Assembly: GCA_963819115.1 (NCBI GenBank)
Contig: CAWFUR010000011.1
Location: 1,798,001 to 1,862,000, forward strand
DNA from: JACVRW01 sp963819115
GTDB lineage: Bacteria > Actinomycetota > Thermoleophilia > Solirubrobacterales > Thermoleophilaceae
Direction of reading: 5' to 3'
DNA: 64,000 nucleotides
The position numbers and the translations under genes were made by a program. Below, piece by piece: positions 49,799 through 57,679 of this stretch; position 1 is the first letter of the stretch; each line of letters opens with the position of its first letter. The notes under the pieces are model-generated. The model was not told the origin of the DNA. It ran no database searches and saw only the letters and a list, made by a program, of their open reading frames with translations.

Positions 49799-51223
49799 AT
49801 GTTCGACAGGATGTCCAAAGCCCCCGAAGCCGGCGGAGAGGAGCGCAGGCCGGGCGCCGGCCGGGCGAGCACCGCATCAGGTTCTCAGACTGGCCACTCG
49901 GTCACCCGGCCTTCGTTCGCGCGCTCCGCGGTCACCACCTACGGCACCAACCTCGGGGTCGCCCTGCTCTCGTTCGTGAGCGTCCTGATCACGGCCCGCG
50001 CCCTGGGCGCCAGCGGGCGCGGCGACATCGCATTTCTCACCACGGTGGCGTACCTCACGGCCCAGCTGAGCACCATGGGCGTGGCTCAGGCCAACGCCAA
50101 CTTCGGCGCACGGGAGCCGGAGCTGAGCCCGAGGCTGGCCGGCACCTCGCTGGCCCTGGCGTTTGGCCTGGGGCTGTCCGCCGCGCTGATCCTCGGCGGG
50201 CTGATGGAAGCGTTCCCGGACCTTGGCGGGGACGCCGGGGTCGCGCTGATGATCATCGTGCTCGCGTCGATCCCGATCCTGATCCTTCAGGAGTACCTGA
50301 TGTTCCTGGTGCAGGCCCACTACGGGTTCAACGTGACGAACATCGCCTGGCTGATCACGCCGGTCACCAACGTGACGGTGAACGGAGTCTTCGCCCTCCT
50401 GGGGATCCTCACCGTGACCTCCGCGGTGTGCACGTGGATCGGCGGGATGCTGCTCGCAACCATGCTGCTCAGCTGGGCGGTGGCCCGCCGGGCCGGCGGC
50501 TTCGGGCGGCCGGAGCGCGCACTCGCCAAGCGGATGCTCTCCTTCGGTCTCAAGGCCCACCTGGGGCGGGCCATGCTGTTCGGGAACTACCGCGCGGACC
50601 AGTGGATTCTCGGTGTGATCGCCGGCTCCACGGAGCTGGGCCTCTACAGCGTGGCCGTGGCCTGGTCCGAGGTGCTCTTCTTCCTTCCCACCACGCTCGT
50701 GGCCGTCACGCGCCCCGACCTCGTACGCGCGTCCGCCGAGGAGGCCCGCCGGCGCTCGCTGGTGGTGCTGCGCGGCGCCCTGACGCTCACCTTCCTCTGC
50801 GCCGTGATCATGATCATCGCCGCCCCGCTCCTCTGCACCACCGTCTTCGGGGACGACTTCTCCGGCTCGGTGAGCATGCTGCGAGTGCTGTCCCTCGGCG
50901 CACTCGGGATCACCACGCTGAAGCTGCTCGGCAACACCCTGACCGCGCAGAGGCGGCCGCTCCTGGAGACCGCGGCCGTGGCCGTGGCCTTCGTCACCGT
51001 CTTCGCTCTCGACTTCCTCCTGATCCCGGCCCACGGCGGGCTGGGGGCCTCGATCGCCTCCGCGGCTTCCTACACGCTCGGCGGGATCGCGGTGGCCGTG
51101 ATCTTCGCCCGGGCTCTCGGCGCACGCGTGACCGAGATGGTGCCCCGCCCGGGAGACCTCATCTTCCTGTTCGGCAGCGTGATGGGGCGCTTCAGGCCTG
51201 CAGGGCAGGCGCAGGGCGACTGA
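49799..51223 (+). CDS. Oligosaccharide/polysaccharide flippase (Wzx/MATE-like), repeat inside 5' coding end
   Basis: 474 residues from ATG49799 with about 12-14 membrane segments. TYGTNLGVALLSFVSVLITA, GASGRGDIAFLTTVAYLTAQ and RADQWILGVIAGSTELGLYS are typical of the Wzx/lipopolysaccharide-exporter group of the MOP superfamily. It translocates lipid-linked oligosaccharide. A family B repeat (49838-49874) is read in frame as GGEERRPGAGRAST; since the first helix needs an upstream start, the repeat seems to be translated. The 3' end overlaps the convergent ligase gene by 32 bases. Confidence 0.85.
   Translation: MFDRMSKAPEAGGEERRPGAGRASTASGSQTGHSVTRPSFARSAVTTYGTNLGVALLSFVSVLITARALGASGRGDIAFLTTVAYLTAQLSTMGVAQANANFGAREPELSPRLAGTSLALAFGLGLSAALILGGLMEAFPDLGGDAGVALMIIVLASIPILILQEYLMFLVQAHYGFNVTNIAWLITPVTNVTVNGVFALLGILTVTSAVCTWIGGMLLATMLLSWAVARRAGGFGRPERALAKRMLSFGLKAHLGRAMLFGNYRADQWILGVIAGSTELGLYSVAVAWSEVLFFLPTTLVAVTRPDLVRASAEEARRRSLVVLRGALTLTFLCAVIMIIAAPLLCTTVFGDDFSGSVSMLRVLSLGALGITTLKLLGNTLTAQRRPLLETAAVAVAFVTVFALDFLLIPAHGGLGASIASAASYTLGGIAVAVIFARALGARVTEMVPRPGDLIFLFGSVMGRFRPAGQAQGD
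49838..49874 (+). repeat. Dispersed hairpin element, family B, copy 5 (inside the flippase gene)
   Basis: GAGGAGCGCAGG - CCGGGC/GGCCGG with GCC loop - GCGAGCACCG, 37 bases. It lies within the first 25 codons of the flippase gene and is apparently translated. Confidence 0.65.
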
Positions 51224-52697
51224 ACGGCAGGGGAGCGGGCGCCGCGGCGGGCACGGGGTCCGCACCCTTGGTCCGCTCCGCGTAGCGCCACAGGATCGGC
51301 CCGAACGACAACAGCGTCCAGATCTGGAATCCGGACCCGTTCGACAGGAAGAACGAGGCGATCAGCGCGGACAGCAGGGCCACGAACACGGACCTGCTGA
51401 GGGCCGATGCCTCGTGATCCCCCCTGCGCTCGAACCTCCGCGCGGCGCGCATGGCCTGCGCGAGCGAGGTGATGAGGATCGTCAGGAAGAGCGCCAGCCC
51501 CACCAGGCCGACCTCCACCATCGTCTGGAGGTACACGTTGTGCACGACGTGCGGACGCTCGGCGATGAAGTCCACGAACGTGAGTAGGCCGGCGGAGCCC
51601 ACGTAGCGCGGCGCGTAGGCGCGGTAGTTGTCGAGCCCCACCCCGATTATCGGGTGGTCCTTCCAGATCCGCCCGCCCACGATCCAGAGGCTGCTGCGCC
51701 CGTTGCCCTTGTCCGCCGTGTGAGTCACGCGCTTGTACGCCGCGGGATCGCTGGCGAACCAGACACAGCCCACCCCGATGATGATCACGAGGAACGCGAC
51801 CACGAAGACGCGTCCCCGCTTGGCGATGATCACCCCGGTGACGATGGCCACGAAGGCGGCGATCAGCCCGCCGCGCGACTCGGTGGCCCCGAGGCCGATC
51901 ACGAGCGCCACGCAGGCCCCCGCCAGTGCAAAGCGCCCGAGGGCGCTGCGGATGCCGGAGAACAGCCCCGCGGCGAGCGCGAGGGAGGGGACGATGCCGG
52001 CGGCGAGGTAGTTCGGGTCGTCGAGCCCACCGCGGAGGCGGCCGTCGTCCACCAGCGCGCTGGTGTCGGTGGGCACCTTCACCCCGCCCACGAGCCCGAT
52101 CAGCACCGACACGGTCACCCCGATGATGAAGGCCAGGATGAGCATCCGGATCTGCGCCCGGGTGAGGTCGATCGTCATCAGCACCACGAACATCAGCGCG
52201 CAGGCCGCCCAGGGCTGGAGTGCGGTGAACGACGATGCCGGCTTCTCCGCCCAGATCATCGACAGGGCTAGCCAGATGACGAGGAGGGCCACCACGCTCA
52301 GCAGCTTGGTCGGAATGGCGACCTGCTGCTCCCGAGCCTTGTTGCGCAGGGTTCCGAACCACGCGAACGCGATCACCAGGCCGGCGGCGTGCGAGGCGGA
52401 GTCGAATCCGGAGAGGCCGGTGAGGAAGGTGGTGGGGATCCACAGCGCGATCCCGAGCGGGAGGTTGATGAGGACGAGCGGCAGGTAGCAGAGTGCCACG
52501 AGCGCGGCCACGGCCGCCTTGGGGTTGATGGCCATGAGGCTGCCGACGCCAACACAGGCCACGAAGACGATGGAGATGATCGCGTTCGGGCTGAGCGAGA
52601 GGATCGGCGTGGCCGAGGGCGCGACCTGCTGGAGACGGGGTGCGGAGACGTTCATCGCGCGACCCGGCGCAGTGTAGGTCCCCGCGGTGATGTTCAC
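51192..52697 (-). CDS. O-antigen ligase/polymerase-family membrane protein
   Basis: 501 residues with about 12 membrane helices. The large loop characteristic of Wzy_C/WaaL proteins has GRSSLWIVGGRIWKDHPIIG, VGLDNYRAYAPRYVGSAG and RPHVVHNVYLQTMVEVGLVG (the conserved H-N-x-Y-L). LGATESRGGLIAAFVAIVTG is the RGG block. It polymerises or ligates lipid-linked glycan. One base separates it from the upstream GT2. Confidence 0.9.
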   Translation of the reverse strand: MNITAGTYTAPGRAMNVSAPRLQQVAPSATPILSLSPNAIISIVFVACVGVGSLMAINPKAAVAALVALCYLPLVLINLPLGIALWIPTTFLTGLSGFDSASHAAGLVIAFAWFGTLRNKAREQQVAIPTKLLSVVALLVIWLALSMIWAEKPASSFTALQPWAACALMFVVLMTIDLTRAQIRMLILAFIIGVTVSVLIGLVGGVKVPTDTSALVDDGRLRGGLDDPNYLAAGIVPSLALAAGLFSGIRSALGRFALAGACVALVIGLGATESRGGLIAAFVAIVTGVIIAKRGRVFVVAFLVIIIGVGCVWFASDPAAYKRVTHTADKGNGRSSLWIVGGRIWKDHPIIGVGLDNYRAYAPRYVGSAGLLTFVDFIAERPHVVHNVYLQTMVEVGLVGLALFLTILITSLAQAMRAARRFERRGDHEASALSRSVFVALLSALIASFFLSNGSGFQIWTLLSFGPILWRYAERTKGADPVPAAAPAPLPFSRPAPALQA

Positions 52698-52698
52698 G

Positions 52699-53739
52699 TC
52701 AGCGCTCCCGGACTGCGGTGGGCGGGTCCCCGAGGCCGGCGCGGGAACGGAAGAGCTGCACCGCTCCCTCGATCATCCCCACCCCGTAGCCGAAGTGGAG
52801 CGCGGGGAAGCAGGCGGCCAGCCGCGGGATCAGCTCGGGCCGGGAGCGCCCGGCGCTCGAGGCGGCCGCCACGGCTCCTCCGGCATACGCGAGCACCAGG
52901 CCCGCCAGCCCTCGGCGGGCCTGGCGGCTCACCGGAGCGGCCAGGGCGAGGCCCGCGGTGGTGGCCACCAGGCCGGGAGGGGCGAGGTGGTAGGGCCTGA
53001 GGAAGTCCGGGTGGGCGGCCAGCACGCGGACACGCGACTGGCCGTAGTTGCGGTGCTGGCGGAACACTGCCCGCCACGAGGAGCGGGTGGTGTAGACGAA
53101 GCGGACGCTGGTGTCGAGCACCAGGCGGTACCCGGCCTTCTTGAGGCGCCAGTTCAGCTCCTCGTCCTCCCCAACGAGCATGTCGGTGCGGAAGCCGCCC
53201 ACCTGCTCGAGCGGGGCGCGCCGGTAGACCCCCGCCTGGATCGTGTCCACGTCGGCCCGGGTGCGCTCGTCCGCGTAGACGCTCGCCCCCACTCCGAAAC
53301 TCGATCCGCGGGCCAGGGCCACAGCCTCGCCGAAGGGGGTCTCCCCCACCTGCTCGGGCTGGGCTCCCACGCAGCACACCGCCGGGCCCTCCTCCTCGAG
53401 CAGCTCCGCGGCGCGGCGCAGGTAGTCCGGGTAGAGGTAGGTGTGGGCGTCCACTCGGGCGATCAGCTCCGAGTTCCCCTGCTGGATGCCCAGGTTGCAG
53501 GCCTGGGCCGCGTTCAGCCGCCCCTCACCGTTCACGAGCGCGAGACGGGGATCCCGCGCCGCACGGTCGAGCACCACCTTCGCGGTCTCGTCCGTGGAGC
53601 CGGCGTCCACCACCCACACGCGGTAGCGGTCACCCGGGTAGTCCTGGGCGAAGATCGCGTCAAGGCAGCGGTTCACGTGCCCCTCCTCGTTGAAGGCGGG
53701 CACCACCACGTCGACTGCCGGGAGCGAGATCGCGCTCAT
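52699..53739 (-). CDS. Family 2 glycosyltransferase, ExoA-like
   Basis: 346 residues from ATG 53737-53739 (MSAISLPAVDVVVPAFNEEG). GT-A blocks are RVWVVDAGSTDETAKV, NAAQACNLGIQQGNSELIAR (the N-x-G loop), VDAHTYLYPDYLRR (DxD replaced by DxH, as in ExoA-type proteins), and VGEDEELNWRLKKAG (ED acceptor). Two or three C-terminal membrane helices anchor it. It probably builds the polysaccharide backbone. Confidence 0.9.
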   Translation of the reverse strand: MSAISLPAVDVVVPAFNEEGHVNRCLDAIFAQDYPGDRYRVWVVDAGSTDETAKVVLDRAARDPRLALVNGEGRLNAAQACNLGIQQGNSELIARVDAHTYLYPDYLRRAAELLEEEGPAVCCVGAQPEQVGETPFGEAVALARGSSFGVGASVYADERTRADVDTIQAGVYRRAPLEQVGGFRTDMLVGEDEELNWRLKKAGYRLVLDTSVRFVYTTRSSWRAVFRQHRNYGQSRVRVLAAHPDFLRPYHLAPPGLVATTAGLALAAPVSRQARRGLAGLVLAYAGGAVAAASSAGRSRPELIPRLAACFPALHFGYGVGMIEGAVQLFRSRAGLGDPPTAVRER

Positions 53740-53752
53740 GGGCGCCGCCTGC

Positions 53753-54922
53753 TCAGGCGATCGAGCGCTCGGCGTGGAGCGCGGCCAGGCTCTCCCGGAG
53801 GACCGAGACCACATGGTCCTGGTCTGCCTCGGTGAGGGTCGGGAAGAGCGGGAGCGTCAGCTCGGTGCGGGCGGCAAGCTCGGCGCGGGGCAGCGACCCG
53901 GAGACGGAGCCCTCGTAGGCGGTGAACTCGTGGACCGCCGGGTAGAGCACGCTCGTCTGGACCCGCTGCTCGACCAGCTGGGCGCGAAGCGGCTCGCGGA
54001 TGTCCCCGTCCTCGAGCATCACCGGCATCACGTAGCAGGAGGAGGTGTCCACCTCCTCGTCGCGGTAGGGCACGGTCAGCCCGGGGCAGTCCTCGAGCAT
54101 CGCCCGGTAGCGGTGCACCAGGCGGCGGCGATTCGCGATGTCCTCCTCGAGGCCCTCCATGCGTGCCAGCAGCAGAGCGGCGCGGGGCTCGTCCATGCGG
54201 TAGTTGAAGCCCAGGCCCACCACGTCGTACCCGGCCGAGTGGCCGCGATGGCGGTCCCAGGTGCCGGAGGTCATGGCGTGGGAGCGGAGGCTTCTCACCG
54301 ACTCGGCCACCGCGTCGTCGTCGGTGGAGAGCAGACCCCCCTCGCCGCACGAGAGGACCTTGTTGGAGAAGAAGCTGAAGCATCCCGCCAGGCCGAAGGT
54401 GCCGAGCTTGCGGTCGCTGCCCACCGGGGTGGCGCTGGGACTGTGAGCGGCGTCCTCGATCAGGACAACTCCGTGCTCGTCGCAGACCTTCTGGAGGGCC
54501 TCCAGATCGGCGGCGTATCCGCCGTAGTGCACGGCGCACACGGCCTTGGTGCGCGGGGTGATGCGCTGGGCCACGTCCTCCGGGTCGAGCCCGAGGTCGT
54601 GCTGCCCCACCACGTCGGCCAGGACCGGAGTGGCACCGCAGTAGCGGGCCGCGGCGGCCGTGGCCACGAACGTGATCGCGGGCACGATCACCTCGTCGCC
54701 CGGGCCGACTCCGGCCGCGAGATACGCCAGGTGGAGCGCGGCGGTGCAACTGGAGAGCGCCATCGCGTGCTTCACACCCAGGTGCTCGGCGAAGGCCGCC
54801 TCGAAGTCCTTGGTCCGCGGGCCCATGGTGAGCCAGCCCGAGCGCAGGGTGGCCTCCACGGCCGCTATCTCGCGGTCGCCCAGCTCCACGTCGAAGAGCG
54901 GGATCAGCCGATCGGCGGCCAT
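53753..54922 (-). CDS. DegT/DnrJ/EryC1/StrS-family PLP-dependent sugar aminotransferase
   Basis: 389 residues from ATG 54920-54922. TMGPRTKDFEAAFAEHLGVK, GDEVIVPAITFVATAAAARY, VLIEDAAHSPSATPVG and FSFFSNKVLSCGEGGLLSTD contain the PLP Lys (in SNKV) and the family Asp. It aminates a keto-sugar nucleotide for polysaccharide synthesis, working with the downstream epimerase and nucleotidyltransferase. A longer open frame reaching 55588 is a shadow of the next gene. Confidence 0.93.
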   Translation of the reverse strand: MAADRLIPLFDVELGDREIAAVEATLRSGWLTMGPRTKDFEAAFAEHLGVKHAMALSSCTAALHLAYLAAGVGPGDEVIVPAITFVATAAAARYCGATPVLADVVGQHDLGLDPEDVAQRITPRTKAVCAVHYGGYAADLEALQKVCDEHGVVLIEDAAHSPSATPVGSDRKLGTFGLAGCFSFFSNKVLSCGEGGLLSTDDDAVAESVRSLRSHAMTSGTWDRHRGHSAGYDVVGLGFNYRMDEPRAALLLARMEGLEEDIANRRRLVHRYRAMLEDCPGLTVPYRDEEVDTSSCYVMPVMLEDGDIREPLRAQLVEQRVQTSVLYPAVHEFTAYEGSVSGSLPRAELAARTELTLPLFPTLTEADQDHVVSVLRESLAALHAERSIA

Positions 54923-54926
54923 GGCG

Positions 54927-55901
54927 TCAGTTCCGGTAGCGGCCGTCGTACGGATCGCCGAAGCGCTTCTGCTCCAGAGCGCCCACGATCTCGTCGATGC
55001 CGTCGGGTACGCGGTTCTGCACCTCGAAGCCGAGCTCGGCCCGGATCTTCTCGAAGGAGACCTTGTAGTCCCGCGGGTCCTCGTCGCGGGAGACGTACTC
55101 GACCTCTCCCCTGCCGAGCTTGCCCGTGATGATCTCCACCAGGTCGAGCTTGCGGTAGTTCTCGTTCGAGTCTCCGGCGTTGAACACCTTGCCGGCCACC
55201 GCCTCGGGCGGAGCCTCGAGCACGCGGCGCACCGCGCGAGCGGCGTCGGCCACGTGGATGTAGGGCCGCCAGAAGCGCTCGCCGAAGACCTCGAGCGGCC
55301 TGTCGGCCCAGAGGTCGCGGGTGAACTCGTTGACCGTGAGGTCGAAGCGCATGCGCCGCCCGACGCCGTACACGGTGGCGAAGCGCAGGCAGGTGGGGCG
55401 CAGTGAGCCGCCGTTGCCGTTGACCGAGCCCAGGAGGGCGTTCTCGATGCCCACCTTCTGCTCGGCGTAGAGCGACACCGGGCGCAGCTCGCCGCCCTCG
55501 TCGATCGGCACGGTGGGATCGGCCATGCGCCCGTAGTTGGAGCAGGTGGAGGCGAACACGAGGCGTTCCACGCCCAGCTCGCGGGCATCGGCCACCAGGC
55601 CGCGGCTGCCCTCGACGTTCACTTCGTTCGAGAGCTCGGGATCGCGTGCGCAGGCGGGATCGCCCACGATCGCGGCGAGGTGCACCACGGCTTCCGCGCC
55701 GTCCAGTGCGCGCCGGCGGGCGTCCGCGTCACGAATGTCTCCCCGGATCAGCTCCACGCCAAGGGCGTCGAGGTCCCGGGCCACGTCCTCCTGGCCGTGC
55801 AGCAGCACGTCCAGCACGCGGACGTCGCGGCCCGACTCGAGCAGCTCGTCCACCACGAGGGCACCGACATAACCGGCTCCACCGGTCACGACGACGGTCA
55901 T
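54927..55901 (-). CDS. NAD-dependent nucleotide-sugar epimerase/dehydratase
   Basis: 324 residues of extended SDR type. VVVTGGAGYVGALVVDELLE (TGGAGYVG) opens it; Asp at ...VRVLDVLL, VVHLAAIVGDPAC, FASTCSNYG and the YAEQKVG triad (Tyr...Lys) are seen, then RFATVYGVGRRMRFD. It acts on NDP-sugars (dehydratase, epimerase or reductase cannot be separated). The start overlaps the nucleotidyltransferase stop by 4 bases. Confidence 0.92.
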   Translation of the reverse strand: MTVVVTGGAGYVGALVVDELLESGRDVRVLDVLLHGQEDVARDLDALGVELIRGDIRDADARRRALDGAEAVVHLAAIVGDPACARDPELSNEVNVEGSRGLVADARELGVERLVFASTCSNYGRMADPTVPIDEGGELRPVSLYAEQKVGIENALLGSVNGNGGSLRPTCLRFATVYGVGRRMRFDLTVNEFTRDLWADRPLEVFGERFWRPYIHVADAARAVRRVLEAPPEAVAGKVFNAGDSNENYRKLDLVEIITGKLGRGEVEYVSRDEDPRDYKVSFEKIRAELGFEVQNRVPDGIDEIVGALEQKRFGDPYDGRYRN

Positions 55902-56722
55902 TGGACCACCGGGTTCGCCGGGTGGTGGCCGGGGGGTACGGCCGGCGCGTGGCCGGAGGGCCGGCTGGCCCGGGAGCCCGCGGGGGGATCCTCGGAGTGC
56001 TCGTCCATCAATAGGGGCTTCACCTGCTCGAATTCCAAGATTGCCTTCTCGTAGTCCTCGTGTCGCCCGATATCGAGCCAGTACCCGTCGTAGATGTAAG
56101 CACCCACCTGGGCGTTCGCCGCGAGCATCCGCGTCACGAGCTCGGGCAGGTCGAGATGCTGGTTGGGCTCCACGTACTGAAGAGCACGCGGATCCAGCAC
56201 GTACACGCCCATGCTCACTATGTAAGGAAGCTCGGGCTTCTCCTCGAAGTCGGTGACCACACGAGTCTCTCCGGCGTTCCCGTCGAGGTGGATGACCCCG
56301 TACTCGGTGCGCACGACGCGGCGGTGGGAGGCGATCGTCAGGAGATTGCCGCTCTCGTTGTGGATGTCCACGAGCTGCGCGTAGTCCAGAGCGGTCAGAA
56401 CGTCGCCGTTCATCATCAGGAAGCTCTCGTCGAGGCGGTCGATGGTGGCCAGCGGGCCCACCGTGCCGAGTGGCTCGAGCTCCTCGTGGTAGTCGATGCT
56501 CACCCCGTGGGTTGAGCCGTCTCCCATCACGGCGCGCACCAGATGGGACAGGTAGCCGACCGCGAGCGTCAGATCGTCGAATCCCGCATCGCGGAGCTGG
56601 TGCACCACGACGTCCAGGATCGCCCTGTCGCCCACCGGCAGGAGTGGCTTCGGGAGAACCGTCGTATAAGGACCGAGCCTCGATCCCTTGCCGCCGGCCA
56701 GAATGACTGCGCGCCTTCCCAT
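55898..56722 (-). CDS. Sugar-nucleotide pyrophosphorylase (NTP_transferase)
   Basis: 274 residues. VILAGGKGSRLGPYTTVLPK is the nucleotide signature with the catalytic Lys (PKPLLPVGD); MNGDVLTAL is the metal Asp; VTDFEEKPELPYIVSMGVYV and DGYWLDIGRHEDYEKA follow. It makes an NDP-hexose from hexose-1-phosphate as the feed for the epimerase and aminotransferase. An unusual Pro/His-rich tail of about 30 residues (SGHAPAVPPGHHPANP) follows. Confidence 0.93.
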   Translation of the reverse strand: MGRRAVILAGGKGSRLGPYTTVLPKPLLPVGDRAILDVVVHQLRDAGFDDLTLAVGYLSHLVRAVMGDGSTHGVSIDYHEELEPLGTVGPLATIDRLDESFLMMNGDVLTALDYAQLVDIHNESGNLLTIASHRRVVRTEYGVIHLDGNAGETRVVTDFEEKPELPYIVSMGVYVLDPRALQYVEPNQHLDLPELVTRMLAANAQVGAYIYDGYWLDIGRHEDYEKAILEFEQVKPLLMDEHSEDPPAGSRASRPSGHAPAVPPGHHPANPVVQ

Positions 56723-56829
56723 TCTGCTAACTCCTTTCGGCGTTCGGCGACACGACTTGAGTGCTGGTCCAGCGGCGATCCGGCCCAGCGAGCGTCCATC
56801 TTAGGCTGTACAACGTTCCGGTCAGGATC

Positions 56830-57018
56830 GTGAGACTTCGCATACTGCTCCAGAAAGTCGTGTACTGGCTGGCCGTCATCGTCATATCGGTGGCCCTGCT
56901 GGTGTTGCTCGTGCTGTTCTTCGAGGCCCGCGACAGCTCGAAGCTGGACAAGTCGCAGGCCCCCTCGCCCGCCGGCCAGGTGGCGCAGGGCCCCGCCGGC
57001 GCCCCGGCGCGCCTCTAG
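56830..57018 (+). CDS. Small single-helix membrane protein (62 residues)
   Basis: GTG56830 gives MRLRILLQKVVYWLAVIVIS, then VALLVLLVLFFEARDSS and a Pro/Ala/Gln tail. The hydrophobic helix spans about 10-33. Frame extension to 56761 is weaker. It overlaps the sortase gene's end by 4 bases (convergent). Function unknown. Confidence 0.55.
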   Translation: MRLRILLQKVVYWLAVIVISVALLVLLVLFFEARDSSKLDKSQAPSPAGQVAQGPAGAPARL

Positions 57019-57653
57019 CCGTCCTCGACCGTGGCCTCGGTGCGGCGCACGTAGCGCGCGAACACCACGATGCGCTGGGCCGCGCTGTAGAGCGGGTGGC
57101 AGGCGCTCAGGATCAGCTGGTTGTACGCCACCTTGTTCTTCACCCAGAGCGCGGTGGGATCGACGATGCGCGTTCGCGTCACCCGGTAGAAGAAGGTCCC
57201 GTTGGTCATCTCCAGCACGATCGGGTCCCCCGGGTCGAGCTGGTCGATCTTGCGGAAGGGCGCGCCGTGGGTGGTGCGGTGCCCGGCGATCGCCACCGTG
57301 CCGCGCTGACCCGGTAGCGGGGTGTCGTGGTAATGGCCCGGGCCGCGGCGCAGATCATCGGTATCGGTGCCCTCCACGATGTAGGAGGTCTTGTCGATCG
57401 TGGGCATGTTGATCTGGCCGATCGCATCGCCGCGCAGGGGCTTCAGGGCCACCACGCGCGGGGGCGGATGGTCCAGCGACTCGCGCAGCTTCGTCTGCTC
57501 CTTTTGCGCCAGGAATGCCGATACCGGCTCCTGCCACGCGAGCGTCGCGCCGGCGTCCCCGATCAGCAGCAGACCGCTCACGATCATCACCGAGGCCACG
57601 AACCGGAGAACCGCCCGGACGGGGCTCCGGGTCCTTGCTTCTGTGGCGCTCAT
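57015..57653 (-). CDS. Sortase (class E-like)
   Basis: 212 residues. N-terminal anchor ASVMIVSGLLLIGDAGATLA (about 20-39). Catalytic set: His125 in AIAGHRTTHGAPF, Cys185 in LILSACHPLYSAAQR and Arg194. This cysteine context is nearer to actinobacterial class E/D sortases than to class A (TLxTC). It cleaves a C-terminal sorting signal and attaches a surface protein to the wall. I found no LPXTG-type substrate in this window. Confidence 0.9.
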   Translation of the reverse strand: MSATEARTRSPVRAVLRFVASVMIVSGLLLIGDAGATLAWQEPVSAFLAQKEQTKLRESLDHPPPRVVALKPLRGDAIGQINMPTIDKTSYIVEGTDTDDLRRGPGHYHDTPLPGQRGTVAIAGHRTTHGAPFRKIDQLDPGDPIVLEMTNGTFFYRVTRTRIVDPTALWVKNKVAYNQLILSACHPLYSAAQRIVVFARYVRRTEATVEDG

Positions 57654-57679
57654 CCCGAAACTGAGTGTAGGGTCTTGCC

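Noticed and set aside
53753..55588. 611-codon extended aminotransferase
   Set aside because: The first ~220 codons are a shadow of the epimerase gene; ATG 54920-54922 gives the family's normal start.
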